Assembly: GCA_964544155.1 (NCBI GenBank)
Contig: CAZJAH010000044.1
Location: 1 to 22,881, forward strand
DNA from: CAZJAH01 sp964544155
GTDB taxonomy: Bacteria > Bacteroidota > Ignavibacteria > Kapaibacteriales > UBA2268
Reading direction: 5' to 3'
DNA length: 22,881 nucleotides
Under the pieces are notes generated by a model. That model was given only the letters and a program-made list of their open reading frames with translations. It was not told the origin of the DNA and ran no database searches. This document shows, piece by piece, positions 1 to 6,815 of the stretch; position 1 is the stretch's first letter; every line of letters begins with the position of its first letter. Made by a program: the position numbers and the translations under genes.

Positions 1-23
1 GCTTTCTCAAGAGGCGAAACCCG

Positions 24-45
24 ACAAGGTGGCATGCCTCCTTGT
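24..45. repeat. 22-nt near-perfect palindrome
   Basis: The left arm acaagg, a core ggcatgcc and the right arm ccttgt form a palindrome whose only mismatch is a T/T pair flanking the core. It lies in the non-coding left end of the window, next to other hairpin repeats. No function can be read from it; a protein-binding site or the remains of a mobile repeat are both possible. Confidence 0.6.
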
Positions 46-180
46 AAAGGCGCCTGCTGCGGCTTCGAGAGCCTGGGCCTACGTGCATTCCTTCCTTGGA
101 TCCGTCACTATTGCTCAGATGAATTTTCTGTTTGCATTTGTGGTTACTACTTGACGTTCTGCTCCTTTTCATTCATTCAT

Positions 181-202
181 GCACATGCGGGGGCGCCTGT
201 GC
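181..202 (+). repeat. GGGG-loop hairpin repeat, copy 1
   Basis: Arms gcacatgcg and cgcctgtgc flank a gggg loop, giving a 9-bp stem with one mismatch. The wider unit, starting catgcaca and ending cctgtg plus nnacc, is repeated almost exactly 154 bp downstream (335-356). Two copies of the same hairpin in one intergenic region indicate a dispersed repeat family, not a chance palindrome. Confidence 0.7.
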
Positions 203-245
203 CACCACGTTTTTGCATACAATAGCAAATTATTCCGATCATTTT

Positions 246-266
246 CTTCCCCTCACCGAGGGGAAG
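246..266. repeat. 9-bp perfect inverted repeat
   Basis: cttcccctc and gaggggaag are exact reverse complements separated by acc. It sits between the two GGGG-loop hairpins and is followed at once by the 271-296 hairpin, so the four structures form a row. No run of T follows on either strand, so it is not an obvious terminator. Confidence 0.65.
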
Positions 267-270
267 TGCC

Positions 271-296
271 CGGAACGGATCGCAGAGCCGTTTCCG
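271..296. repeat. Imperfect hairpin in the repeat cluster
   Basis: cggaacgg pairs with ccgtttccg apart from a single bulged base, leaving an 9-nt loop. It is part of the cluster of structured repeats between 181 and 356. No function is inferred. Confidence 0.5.
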
Positions 297-334
297 GACG
301 AAGGGGTGCGACCGAAAGCAGTGCGCATCTCCAT

Positions 335-356
335 GCACAGGCGGGGGCGCCTGTGT
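335..356 (+). repeat. GGGG-loop hairpin repeat, copy 2
   Basis: cacaggcg (336-343), loop gggg, cgcctgtg (348-355) form a perfect 8-bp stem. It differs from copy 1 only at the one base that is mismatched there and at the outer edge. On the minus strand it lies about 20 bases beyond the end of the orphan T9SS sorting-domain fragment, and its sequence replaces that frame's expected stop codon. Confidence 0.7.
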
Positions 357-375
357 TACCCCTGTTAGAACCTTT

Positions 376-513
376 CTGCCTGATAATCAGCTTTTTGGTA
401 ACTACTTTATCGTCAAAGCTGATGCTGCATAAGTATGAACCGTTAGCCAGGCCGCTTAGATCCAGGCTAAAATTATTGTTTTCCGCAGAGCTCTTATTTC
501 CACGGCCTGGAAA
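376..513 (-). pseudogene. Orphan T9SS type A sorting-domain fragment
   Basis: The minus strand encodes a peptide containing FSLDLSGLANGSY, then CSISFDDKVVTKKLIIRQ. This is the characteristic end of type A T9SS C-terminal sorting domains and aligns with the end of the 2002-aa protein in this window (NLDISGLPQGAY ... KLIITR). There is no start codon, signal peptide or passenger domain: the homology fades at the sucC terminator, and the frame opens from the sucC stop codon. Downstream the expected stop is missing; the frame runs through the GGGG-loop repeat to a TGA at 253-255. Most likely it is the 3' remnant of a deleted surface-protein gene. An assembly chimera is the alternative. Confidence 0.7.
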
Positions 514-514
514 T

Positions 515-547
515 AAAAAAGGCAGGGAATGTAACCCTGCCTTTTTA
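515..547 (-). terminator. Rho-independent terminator of the sucC unit
   Basis: The stem aaaaaggcaggg (516-527) and ccctgccttttt (535-546) is perfect over 12 bp with a 7-nt loop. Read on the minus strand it ends in a T run, 27 bases after the sucC stop codon. Because both flanks are A/T runs it could also terminate transcription entering from the left. Confidence 0.9.
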
Positions 548-573
548 TAAAAATTGATTTCCGCTTGGCGATT

Positions 574-1815
574 TTACGCGGCTGATACCACTTCTGTAAC
601 AAGGCGGGCGGCATCTTCGAAATTGGCCGCTACCCTGAATTCCAGGCCGGAATTTTCAAGAGTCTGCTTGCCTTCCTCAGCGTTTGTGCCGTCGAGCCTT
701 ACAATCACGGGTACTTTTACTTCCACGGATTTCAGAGCTTCGACTATACCGTCGGCGACTTTGTCGCAGCGTACGATTCCGCCGAAAATATTGATCAGTA
801 CGGCCTGTACGTTAGGATCGCTCATCATTATCCTGAACGCGTTGGAGATCCTTTGAACATTTGCTCCGCCGCCTACATCAAGGAAGTTAGCCGGATTACC
901 GCCGGATAGCTGTATCATATCCATTGTTGCCATTGCAAGGCCGGCGCCGTTGACCATGCATCCAACGTTTCCGTCGAGTTTAATATAGTTCAGGTCATAT
1001 TTTGATGCCTCCACTTCAAGCGGTGCTTCTTCAGTGATGTCGCGCATTTCTTCCCACTCGGGGTGCCTGTACTCTGCGTTATCATCAAAGTTCATCTTGG
1101 CATCAAGGGCGATCATGTCGCCATCCTTTGTAAGTACAAGCGGATTGATCTCAAGCAGACTGCAATCCAGGTGCTCATAAGCAATAACAAGCCTGTTGAT
1201 GAAATTCACGAAGCTTTTGAGCGATTTGCCGCTCAGTCCGAGGCCGAATCCGAGCTGTCTGGCCTGGTAGCCCTGAATGCCAAGGCCGGGCTCGATCTGC
1301 GCTTTGAGAATTTTTTCGGGTGTTTCGGCGGCAACTTTTTCTATTTCCACCCCGCCCTCGGTGGATACCATAACGGTGTTTCTTCCCGTCTGGCGGTCGA
1401 GCACTATACCCGCGTAAAATTCTTTCTCAATAGCTACGCCTTCTTCTATCAAAAGCCTGCGTACTATGCTGCCTTCAGCGCCGGTCTGAATTGTCACCAG
1501 CTTATTATTCAACATGCTGTACGCGTAGCGGTAACATTTATCGGCAATGCCGCTACCGCTGATGATATTCACGCCTTTCACGGGCTTGCCGTCAAGCTCT
1601 ACTGGTTCGCCTGATATGACGTCGTGCATGGTTCCTTTTCCTCTTCCGCCGGCATGAACCTGAGCTTTAATGACTACCGTATTTAAACCTTTGCTTTCAA
1701 ACTGCTCAAAAGCTAATCTTCCGGCTTCTTCCGCCGTGAATATCACAACATTATTTAGTACGGGCACATCGTACTTTCTGAGAAGCTCCTTGGCTTGATA
1801 TTCATGAATTTTCAT
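574..1815 (-). CDS. sucC: Succinyl-CoA synthetase (ADP-forming) subunit beta
   Basis: This is the nucleotide-binding subunit of the TCA-cycle enzyme that interconverts succinyl-CoA and succinate with substrate-level phosphorylation, in the cytoplasm. The 413-aa product starts MKIHEYQAKELL. It has the ATP-grasp region (AQVHAGGRGKG, residues 51-61; STEGGVEIEK, 151-160; LEINPLV, 221-227) and the C-terminal ligase region (GCMVNGAGLAMATMDM, 285-300; FLDVGGGA, 311-318; NIFGGIVRCD). It is about 25 residues longer than E. coli SucC; the extra length is an insertion around residues 66-103, after the AGGRGKG loop. The start fits the family N-terminus; the ribosome site is weak. It is last in the carboxylase cluster, 83 nt after the carrier gene. 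The alpha subunit (sucD) is not next to it and must lie elsewhere. Confidence 0.96.
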   Translation of the reverse strand: MKIHEYQAKELLRKYDVPVLNNVVIFTAEEAGRLAFEQFESKGLNTVVIKAQVHAGGRGKGTMHDVISGEPVELDGKPVKGVNIISGSGIADKCYRYAYSMLNNKLVTIQTGAEGSIVRRLLIEEGVAIEKEFYAGIVLDRQTGRNTVMVSTEGGVEIEKVAAETPEKILKAQIEPGLGIQGYQARQLGFGLGLSGKSLKSFVNFINRLVIAYEHLDCSLLEINPLVLTKDGDMIALDAKMNFDDNAEYRHPEWEEMRDITEEAPLEVEASKYDLNYIKLDGNVGCMVNGAGLAMATMDMIQLSGGNPANFLDVGGGANVQRISNAFRIMMSDPNVQAVLINIFGGIVRCDKVADGIVEALKSVEVKVPVIVRLDGTNAEEGKQTLENSGLEFRVAANFEDAARLVTEVVSAA

Positions 1816-1898
1816 TGGCCACTCTATTATTTAATGAAAAAAATATAATTCATGGATTGATACAATAGTTTTAAAGCGAATAAATCATTAATTTATTT

Positions 1899-2399
1899 TT
1901 ACTCAGTTTCTTTAACTACTATGATCATTTCAGTATCGTCGTTTACCTGCTCTCCGGCATTAACTGCTATGCTTTCGATAATGCCGTCGATGGAGCAGTA
2001 GAGCGTGGTTTCCATTTTCATGGCTTCCACGATTATCAGTGGCTCTCCGCTCTTAACTTTTTTGCCCTTTTCGCAAAGCACTTTGACTACACTGCCAGGC
2101 ATTGGGGGCAAAATGACTTCCCTGTCTGATAGGGCTTCCCCGGCCGGGTCAAAGCTTCCTTCGTCATCCTGAGTCTTAAGCAGCCTGTAGCTCCTCCCGT
2201 CAATAGCTACATAAATATACTTATCATCCTCGGCTGTGTAAGCGGGATAAGTCCTGCCTGATTCGCTGACCATCAGTGTGTTATCATTTATTTTTAAGAA
2301 TTTCGCCGCGAAGTGCTTGCCGTCGATATCAGCGGTATAGTAGCCTTCCTGCCTGTATATTTCAATGTCAAATATTTTTTCTTTTAATTTTAATTCCAT
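1899..2399 (-). CDS. Biotin carboxyl carrier protein (BT-BCCP part of split MCC alpha)
   Basis: This 166-aa protein carries the biotin that shuttles CO2 from the biotin carboxylase to the carboxyltransferase. Residues 95-166 are a biotinyl domain with PMPG (99-102) and the biotinylation motif EAMKME, K128 being the modified lysine. Residues 1-78 are beta-rich and resemble the BT linker domain of methylcrotonyl/propionyl-CoA carboxylase alpha subunits (for example YVAIDGRSYRL, 63-73). I chose ATG 2399, not the ATG 27 bases upstream, because AAGGAG lies 6 bases before it and the longer form would overlap the preceding gene. It begins 10 nt after the biotin carboxylase stop and is probably translationally coupled. 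In most alpha subunits this half is fused to the carboxylase. Confidence 0.93.
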   Translation of the reverse strand: MELKLKEKIFDIEIYRQEGYYTADIDGKHFAAKFLKINDNTLMVSESGRTYPAYTAEDDKYIYVAIDGRSYRLLKTQDDEGSFDPAGEALSDREVILPPMPGSVVKVLCEKGKKVKSGEPLIIVEAMKMETTLYCSIDGIIESIAVNAGEQVNDDTEMIIVVKETE

Positions 2400-2405
2400 T
2401 ATTAT

Positions 2406-2411
2406 CTCCTT
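2406..2411 (-). promoter_or_regulatory. Shine-Dalgarno AAGGAG deciding the carrier-protein start
   Basis: On the minus strand, AAGGAG ends 6 bases before ATG 2399 and overlaps the TAA stop of the biotin carboxylase gene (2412-2410). It is one of the clearest ribosome-binding sites in the window and supports real re-initiation, not a sequencing frameshift, at the split in the alpha subunit. Confidence 0.8.
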
Positions 2412-3906
2412 AATGATCGGAAGCAATTTCCCATTTACCCACGCTTAGCCAGGGTGAAACCATTGCCGGTGACGCCTGGCCATTATCCGGCCGGCTGCCG
2501 GCTGACCTTACTGCCGCGGCGATAGCGGCAATGGGCTCAAAGCCATCATCGTCTGTACGTTTGAGTTGATCAATGTTTTTGTCAATAAAGTCAGTAAAAG
2601 TTTTACCCTGAATGTAATCATCGTGCTCAAGGCACTGTATCATAAAGTCAATAGAGGTTTCAACCCCGAGTACGGCAGTATCCCTGAGTGCCAGTACCAT
2701 TCTTTGGCGGGCTTCCTCACGGTCGGCTCCCCGGGTGATCAGTTTGGCAAGTACCGGATCATAAAATACTGGTACATTCACGCCGGTACTTACCCCGCTG
2801 TCGAAACGAACACCCGGGCCCGCGGGCTCTTTCAGATAGAGCAGCTTACCTGATGACGGCAAAAATCCCCTGTCTGCGCTTTCGGCGTATATTCTGCATT
2901 CTATGGCATGGCCCCTCTGGCTGAGATCTTCCTGCTTAAATGGTATCTCTCCGCCGTCAGCTATTTCTATCTGAAGTTTTACAAGATCAATGCCGGTTAC
3001 TTCTTCGGTTACAGGATGCTCCACCTGTATGCGGGCGTTCACTTCGAGGAAATAGAAGTTAAGGCCTTTATCTACAAGGAACTCAACCGTGCCGAGGTTG
3101 TCATAGCCGACAGCTTTCACTACCCTGATTGCAGCTTCGCCCATTTTTTTTCTGAGTTCAGGAGTCATAACAGGCGATGGTGATTCTTCGATGATCTTCT
3201 GGTGGCGCCTTTGTATGGAACATTCTCTTTCGAAAAGATATACGGCGTTTCCGTGAGAATCGCAGGCAACCTGTATTTCCACATGCCTGGGCGATACTAT
3301 GTATTTTTCGAGGAATACTTCGTCACTGCCGAAAGCTGATTTAGATTCCCTCATGGCTGATTCAACGGATTCTGCCAGTTTGGCAGGGTCTTGAACCACA
3401 CGCATACCTTTGCCGCCGCCGCCGGCTGATGCTTTTATCAGTACGGGATATTCCATATCCTCCGCGGCTTTGATGAATTCGTTGATGTCTGTGGAACTGC
3501 CCTTCATACCCGGCACAACGGGTACATCTGCGTTCATTACAGTTTTGCGTGATGCCACCTTTGATCCGAGGTGCGCCATGGCTTCAGGGTTCGGGCCGAT
3601 GAATATAAGGCCGGCATCTCTTACTTTTTTGTTAAATTCATGATTTTCAGAAAGAAAGCCGTATCCAGGATGTATAGCGTCACATGCAGTTTCAAGAGCG
3701 GCTTTGATCACGGCATCCATATTCAGGTATGACTCAGCAGCAGGCGCCGGGCCGATAAGTACGGCTTCATCCGCCAGCCTGACGTGAAGCGCACCCCTAT
3801 CCGCTTCAGAATAAACGGCGACGGTGGAAATGCCCGTTTCCCTGCAGGCCTTAATCACCCTGCACGCGATCTCACTTCTGTTAGCAATAAGAACTTTTTT
3901 GATCAT
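2410..3906 (-). CDS. Biotin carboxylase subunit of an acyl-CoA carboxylase
   Basis: This ATP-dependent enzyme carboxylates biotin on the carrier protein. The 498-aa product has the N-terminal domain (VLIANRSEIACRVI, 5-18; HPGYGFLSEN, 79-88), the ATP-grasp domain with the glycine-rich loop KASAGGGGKGMR (158-169), and the active-site segment EVNARIQVEHPVTEE (288-302), followed by the C-terminal domain to about 445. K116 matches the position of the E. coli nucleotide-binding lysine. The last 50 residues exceed a plain AccC and end SPWLSVGKW (484-492), resembling the start of the BT domain of MCC/PCC alpha subunits. The protein therefore appears to be the front half of such an alpha subunit. Neighbouring methylcrotonyl-type beta and hydratase genes point to 3-methylcrotonyl-CoA as substrate; acetyl- or propionyl-CoA cannot be excluded from this subunit alone. 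Confidence 0.93.
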   Translation of the reverse strand: MIKKVLIANRSEIACRVIKACRETGISTVAVYSEADRGALHVRLADEAVLIGPAPAAESYLNMDAVIKAALETACDAIHPGYGFLSENHEFNKKVRDAGLIFIGPNPEAMAHLGSKVASRKTVMNADVPVVPGMKGSSTDINEFIKAAEDMEYPVLIKASAGGGGKGMRVVQDPAKLAESVESAMRESKSAFGSDEVFLEKYIVSPRHVEIQVACDSHGNAVYLFERECSIQRRHQKIIEESPSPVMTPELRKKMGEAAIRVVKAVGYDNLGTVEFLVDKGLNFYFLEVNARIQVEHPVTEEVTGIDLVKLQIEIADGGEIPFKQEDLSQRGHAIECRIYAESADRGFLPSSGKLLYLKEPAGPGVRFDSGVSTGVNVPVFYDPVLAKLITRGADREEARQRMVLALRDTAVLGVETSIDFMIQCLEHDDYIQGKTFTDFIDKNIDQLKRTDDDGFEPIAAIAAAVRSAGSRPDNGQASPAMVSPWLSVGKWEIASDH

Positions 3907-3991
3907 GCTGATATCAATTTTATATTGGAAAAATTTATTATCATTCTCAATTTCACTGGTGTTGATCTTTCGTTCGCACCAACCCGTCTCG

Positions 3992-4774
3992 CTATCCCCA
4001 TTCCGGCGGGCGCTTTTCCAAAAATGCGGTTACGCCTTCTCGGCCTTCCCTGCTTGTGCGCAGCCCTGCAATGAGCTTAGCCATATAATCCATCAGCTCT
4101 TTTTTATCGAGCTTATTATTCTGTATTATCAGCCTCTTGACATGCGCTAAGGCTTCCGGGCCGTTCTTTATTATCATATCGGCGTACGCATTAGCTTTTG
4201 CCACAAGATATTCCGGCTGTACAGTTATGTTCACAAGGCCGATCTCTTTGGCTTCAATGGCTTTGATCCTTCTGCCCGTCAAAAATATCTCCTTAGCGCG
4301 GGCTTCGCCAATTCTCTTGATTATAAAAGGGGCAATCGCTGCCGGTACAAGGCCTATTCTCACTTCGCTCAATCCGAAGACCGATTCATCCGATGCTATC
4401 ACTATATCCGACGCCGCAGCTATGCCGGCGCCGCCGCCTATGGCCGCTCCGTTGACGGCGCTTATCACCGGCTTGGGACATTCGTTGATTGAGTACATCA
4501 GCTCAGTAAAAGCGTATGATTCGGTATAGTTCTGCTCGTAAGCTGAATCCATGGCTTCGCGCAGCCAGTTCATATCAGCTCCGGCGCAAAATGCCTTACC
4601 CCTGCCGCTTATAATTATCACACGGGTATCATTTTCCTTTGCAAAAAAATTAACCGCGCTGATGAGTTCCCTCACCATTTCTGCATTCAGGGCGTTCCTA
4701 ACCGGCGGCCTGTTAAGAAATATATAGCTGATACCGTTTTCTTCTGACAGCTCTAAATTGTTTAGTTTTTTCAT
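3992..4774 (-). CDS. liuC: Methylglutaconyl-CoA hydratase-type crotonase
   Basis: This 260-aa crotonase-fold protein probably hydrates 3-methylglutaconyl-CoA to HMG-CoA, the step after methylcrotonyl-CoA carboxylase in leucine breakdown. The oxyanion-hole segments are FCAGADMNW (62-70) and AAIGGGAGI (110-118). Of the two glutamates of rat enoyl-CoA hydratase, only the second position is kept (E137 in FGLSEVRIGLVP); the first is a glycine (G117). That pattern and the ADMNWLR segment match bacterial LiuC more than general enoyl-CoA hydratases or human AUH. It starts 18 nt after the carboxyltransferase stop codon and precedes the biotin carboxylase by 85 nt, so co-transcription is likely. No good ribosome site is visible before its ATG. 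General enoyl-CoA hydratase activity remains possible. Confidence 0.85.
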   Translation of the reverse strand: MKKLNNLELSEENGISYIFLNRPPVRNALNAEMVRELISAVNFFAKENDTRVIIISGRGKAFCAGADMNWLREAMDSAYEQNYTESYAFTELMYSINECPKPVISAVNGAAIGGGAGIAAASDIVIASDESVFGLSEVRIGLVPAAIAPFIIKRIGEARAKEIFLTGRRIKAIEAKEIGLVNITVQPEYLVAKANAYADMIIKNGPEALAHVKRLIIQNNKLDKKELMDYMAKLIAGLRTSREGREGVTAFLEKRPPEWG

Positions 4775-4792
4775 TTTTAATAAAAATTCAAT

Positions 4793-6400
4793 CTACATTC
4801 TGAAAACGCCGTACTTCTGGCCAGGTACGGGCGCGTTGAGTGACATATCGATTGCCAGGCCGAGGGCTGTCCTTGTATCGAGAGGATCGATAATGCCGTC
4901 ATCCCAAATACGTGCCGAACTGTAATATGCCGATGCTTCTTCTTCATATTTCTCTATGATGGGCTTTTTTATATTTTCAATATCTTCTTCGGTCAGCTCT
5001 TTGCCGCTTTTTCTGAGCTGATTGATCTTTACGGTTGCAAGTACATTAGCTGCCTGCTCGCCTCCCATAACGGAAATACGCCCATGAGGCCACATCCAGA
5101 GCAGCCTCGGGTCATATCCTCTGCCGCACATAGCGTAATTACCGGCGCCGTATGATCCACCGGCAATTACAGTGAATTTAGGCACACGCGCATTCGCTAC
5201 CGCATGCACAAGCTTGGCGCCGTCGCTGGCAATTCCGCCATGTTCATATTTTTTCCCGACAATAAAGCCTGTTATATTCTGCAGGAAGAGAATCGGTATC
5301 TTCCTGATGGTGCAAAGCTCTATGAAGTGCGCGCCCTTGAGGCTTGATTCCGAAAAGAGCACGCCGTTATTTGCCAGTATTCCAATAGGATAGCCCATTA
5401 TACGCGCGAATCCTGTTACAATCGACTTGCCGTACTGCTCCTTGAATTCCTGAAAGCGGCTGCCGTCAACTATCCTTGCGATCACTTCCCTCATATCGAA
5501 TGGTACGCGTATATTTTGGGGCATGATGCCGTAAAGCTCTTCGGGATCATAGTAAGGATATTCAGGTTCGGCGCGTTCCAGACGGAATTTATCCTGTCTG
5601 CCGAAATTCTCCACAATATTCCTTGTGATTTGCAGGGCATGCTCATCATTTTGAGCATAATGATCCGATACGCCGGATATTTTGCAGTGTACGTCAGCGC
5701 CGCCGAGTTCCTCGTCTGTAACGTCTTCACCTGTGGCAGCTTTCACAAGGGGCGGCCCGCCTATGAAAATAGTAGCCTGGTTACGCACCATGATGGTTTC
5801 ATCGCTCATGGCCGGAACATAAGCGCCGCCGGCAGTACATGAGCCCATTACAACAGCCACCTGGGGAATATTTTCAGCGGATAGCCGTGCCTGATTGTAG
5901 AAAATCCTGCCGAAATGGTCGCGGTCGGGAAACGTTTCCGACTGATAAGGCAGAAAAATACCGCCCGAATCCACAAGATAAATGCACGGCAGATGATTTT
6001 CCAGAGCTATCTGCTGGGCCCTTACGTGCTTTTTGATCGTTATCGGGAAGTAGGTGCCTCCCTTGACCGTGGCGTCATTGGCAACTATCATACACTCCCT
6101 GCCTTTTATCACCCCGACGCCTGTAATTATGCCCGCCGAGGGTGCCATGCCGTTGTACATATCCCATGCCGCGAGGGATGACATTTCCAGAAATGGAGTA
6201 TTCTTATCGCAGAGCTTTTCTATCCTGTCACGTACGAGTAGTTTGCCTCTGTCAATGTGTTTTTTCCGGGATTTTTCGGGCCCGCCTTTTTTGGTTTCGC
6301 GCAGCCTCTCTTTGAGCTGCTCTACAAGCTTTTTGGAATTTTCATAGTTTTTTTTGTAATCCGGCGAGTTCGCGGATATTTTCGACTTGATCCTATTCAT
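4793..6400 (-). CDS. liuB: Methylcrotonyl-CoA carboxylase beta (carboxyltransferase)
   Basis: This 535-aa protein transfers the carboxyl group from biotin to an acyl-CoA. It has the two crotonase-like halves of acyl-CoA carboxyltransferases: an N half with VDSGGIFLPYQSETFPDRDH (143-162) and GSCTAGGAYVPAM (186-198), and a C half with NITGF and GGSYGAGNYAMCGRGY. The FPDRDHFGRIFYNQA segment and ELGGADVH are the forms found in methylcrotonyl-CoA carboxylase beta, not in propionyl-CoA carboxylase. Its length matches MCC beta (about 535 aa). It is first in the minus-strand cluster with a hydratase, biotin carboxylase and carrier, giving the whole enzyme plus the next pathway step. GGAG lies about 11 bases before the ATG. 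Geranyl-CoA carboxylase is a less likely alternative. Confidence 0.93.
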   Translation of the reverse strand: MNRIKSKISANSPDYKKNYENSKKLVEQLKERLRETKKGGPEKSRKKHIDRGKLLVRDRIEKLCDKNTPFLEMSSLAAWDMYNGMAPSAGIITGVGVIKGRECMIVANDATVKGGTYFPITIKKHVRAQQIALENHLPCIYLVDSGGIFLPYQSETFPDRDHFGRIFYNQARLSAENIPQVAVVMGSCTAGGAYVPAMSDETIMVRNQATIFIGGPPLVKAATGEDVTDEELGGADVHCKISGVSDHYAQNDEHALQITRNIVENFGRQDKFRLERAEPEYPYYDPEELYGIMPQNIRVPFDMREVIARIVDGSRFQEFKEQYGKSIVTGFARIMGYPIGILANNGVLFSESSLKGAHFIELCTIRKIPILFLQNITGFIVGKKYEHGGIASDGAKLVHAVANARVPKFTVIAGGSYGAGNYAMCGRGYDPRLLWMWPHGRISVMGGEQAANVLATVKINQLRKSGKELTEEDIENIKKPIIEKYEEEASAYYSSARIWDDGIIDPLDTRTALGLAIDMSLNAPVPGQKYGVFRM

Positions 6401-6757
6401 AGAATTATACGCTCCGGTTTTGCCTGGTTCGCACAGAATTAAATTTTCTTAATCTACGAAAATTAAATCAAAATATTAGTCTCGATTGCAAAAAAATTTG
6501 CGGGCGGTTAAAAATGGCAGCCTGTATTTCTAAAAATCTATATTTTTTTGATGAAAATTTAATATTTGATTTAAGTAAAATATTAATAATCCTATAAGAT
6601 TTACTTGCAGGCATATCACTTGCATTTATAACATTTGGCGGTTAAGCGCCGTGAAGTGCAGGTGATAATCGCTTCAGCCCAATATCCTGAGGATAAATAA
6701 CGCAAAAATAGCAAGCAAAGAATATTCACTAATCAGATAAGCAAAGATCAAAATAAT
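6401..6757. other. AT-rich intergenic region upstream of the carboxylase cluster
   Basis: No gene is visible here. The right part holds the nested inverted repeat at 6615-6666 and a small perfect hairpin tatcc-tga-ggata (6683-6695). The left part, just upstream of the carboxyltransferase gene, holds a short hairpin gcaaa-aaaa-tttgc near 6488-6501 and an imperfect inverted repeat of aattaaattttc type near 6436-6468. The promoter of the carboxylase cluster should lie here, but no box matches the TAnnTTTG consensus exactly; one sequence is one base short. Confidence 0.5.
6615..6666. repeat. 52-nt nested inverted repeat
   Basis: The outer arms atcacttgca (6615-6624) and tgcaggtgat (6657-6666) pair over 10 positions with one G/T-type mismatch. 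Inside them ggcg (6637-6640) and cgcc (6647-6650) close a gttaag loop. The motif acttgca also occurs just before the left arm (6603-6609). It is neither a terminator (no T run) nor a coding sequence. An RNA structure or an operator-like element is possible. Confidence 0.5.
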
Positions 6758-6791
6758 TAAAAAAAGGCGCTCCCGCCAAAGGAACGCCATT
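6758..6791 (-). terminator. Rho-independent terminator of the giant-protein operon
   Basis: On the minus strand ggcgttcc (6788-6781) pairs with ggagcgcc (6773-6766), with one G/U pair and a 7-nt loop, and is followed by at least seven T. It lies about 28 bases after the stop of the 2002-aa gene. Confidence 0.85.
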
Positions 6792-6815
6792 TTGAAGAAT
6801 CCGTATTATTCACTG

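Larger units (their letters stand above)
1..375. other. Non-coding left end with clustered hairpin repeats
   Basis: I see no convincing gene in this stretch. The short open frames here have no protein-like composition and overlap each other. It is more GC-rich and structured than the AT-rich intergenic gaps elsewhere in the window, and holds at least five inverted repeats (24-45, 181-202, 246-266, 271-296, 335-356). The pattern resembles REP/BIME-type intergenic repeat clusters. If it is multi-copy in the genome, that would explain why the window begins here. Confidence 0.6.

Noticed and set aside
181..356. CRISPR array
   Set aside because: Only two hairpin copies with a 132-nt interval that itself contains other inverted repeats; no regular spacers and no cas genes.
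34..550. Overlapping plus-strand open frames of 63, 78 and 123 aa
   Set aside because: They mainly translate the hairpin repeats and, in the third case, the antisense of the T9SS fragment; no protein-like composition.
1063..1614. 183-aa open frame on the plus strand
   Set aside because: It lies entirely antisense to sucC, whose conserved motifs run through the region; it has no recognisable domains and follows from the codon use of the real gene.
2400..2426. Earlier ATG (2426) for the biotin carrier protein
   Set aside because: It would overlap the biotin carboxylase gene by 17 nt and has no ribosome site, whereas ATG 2399 has AAGGAG at ideal spacing.
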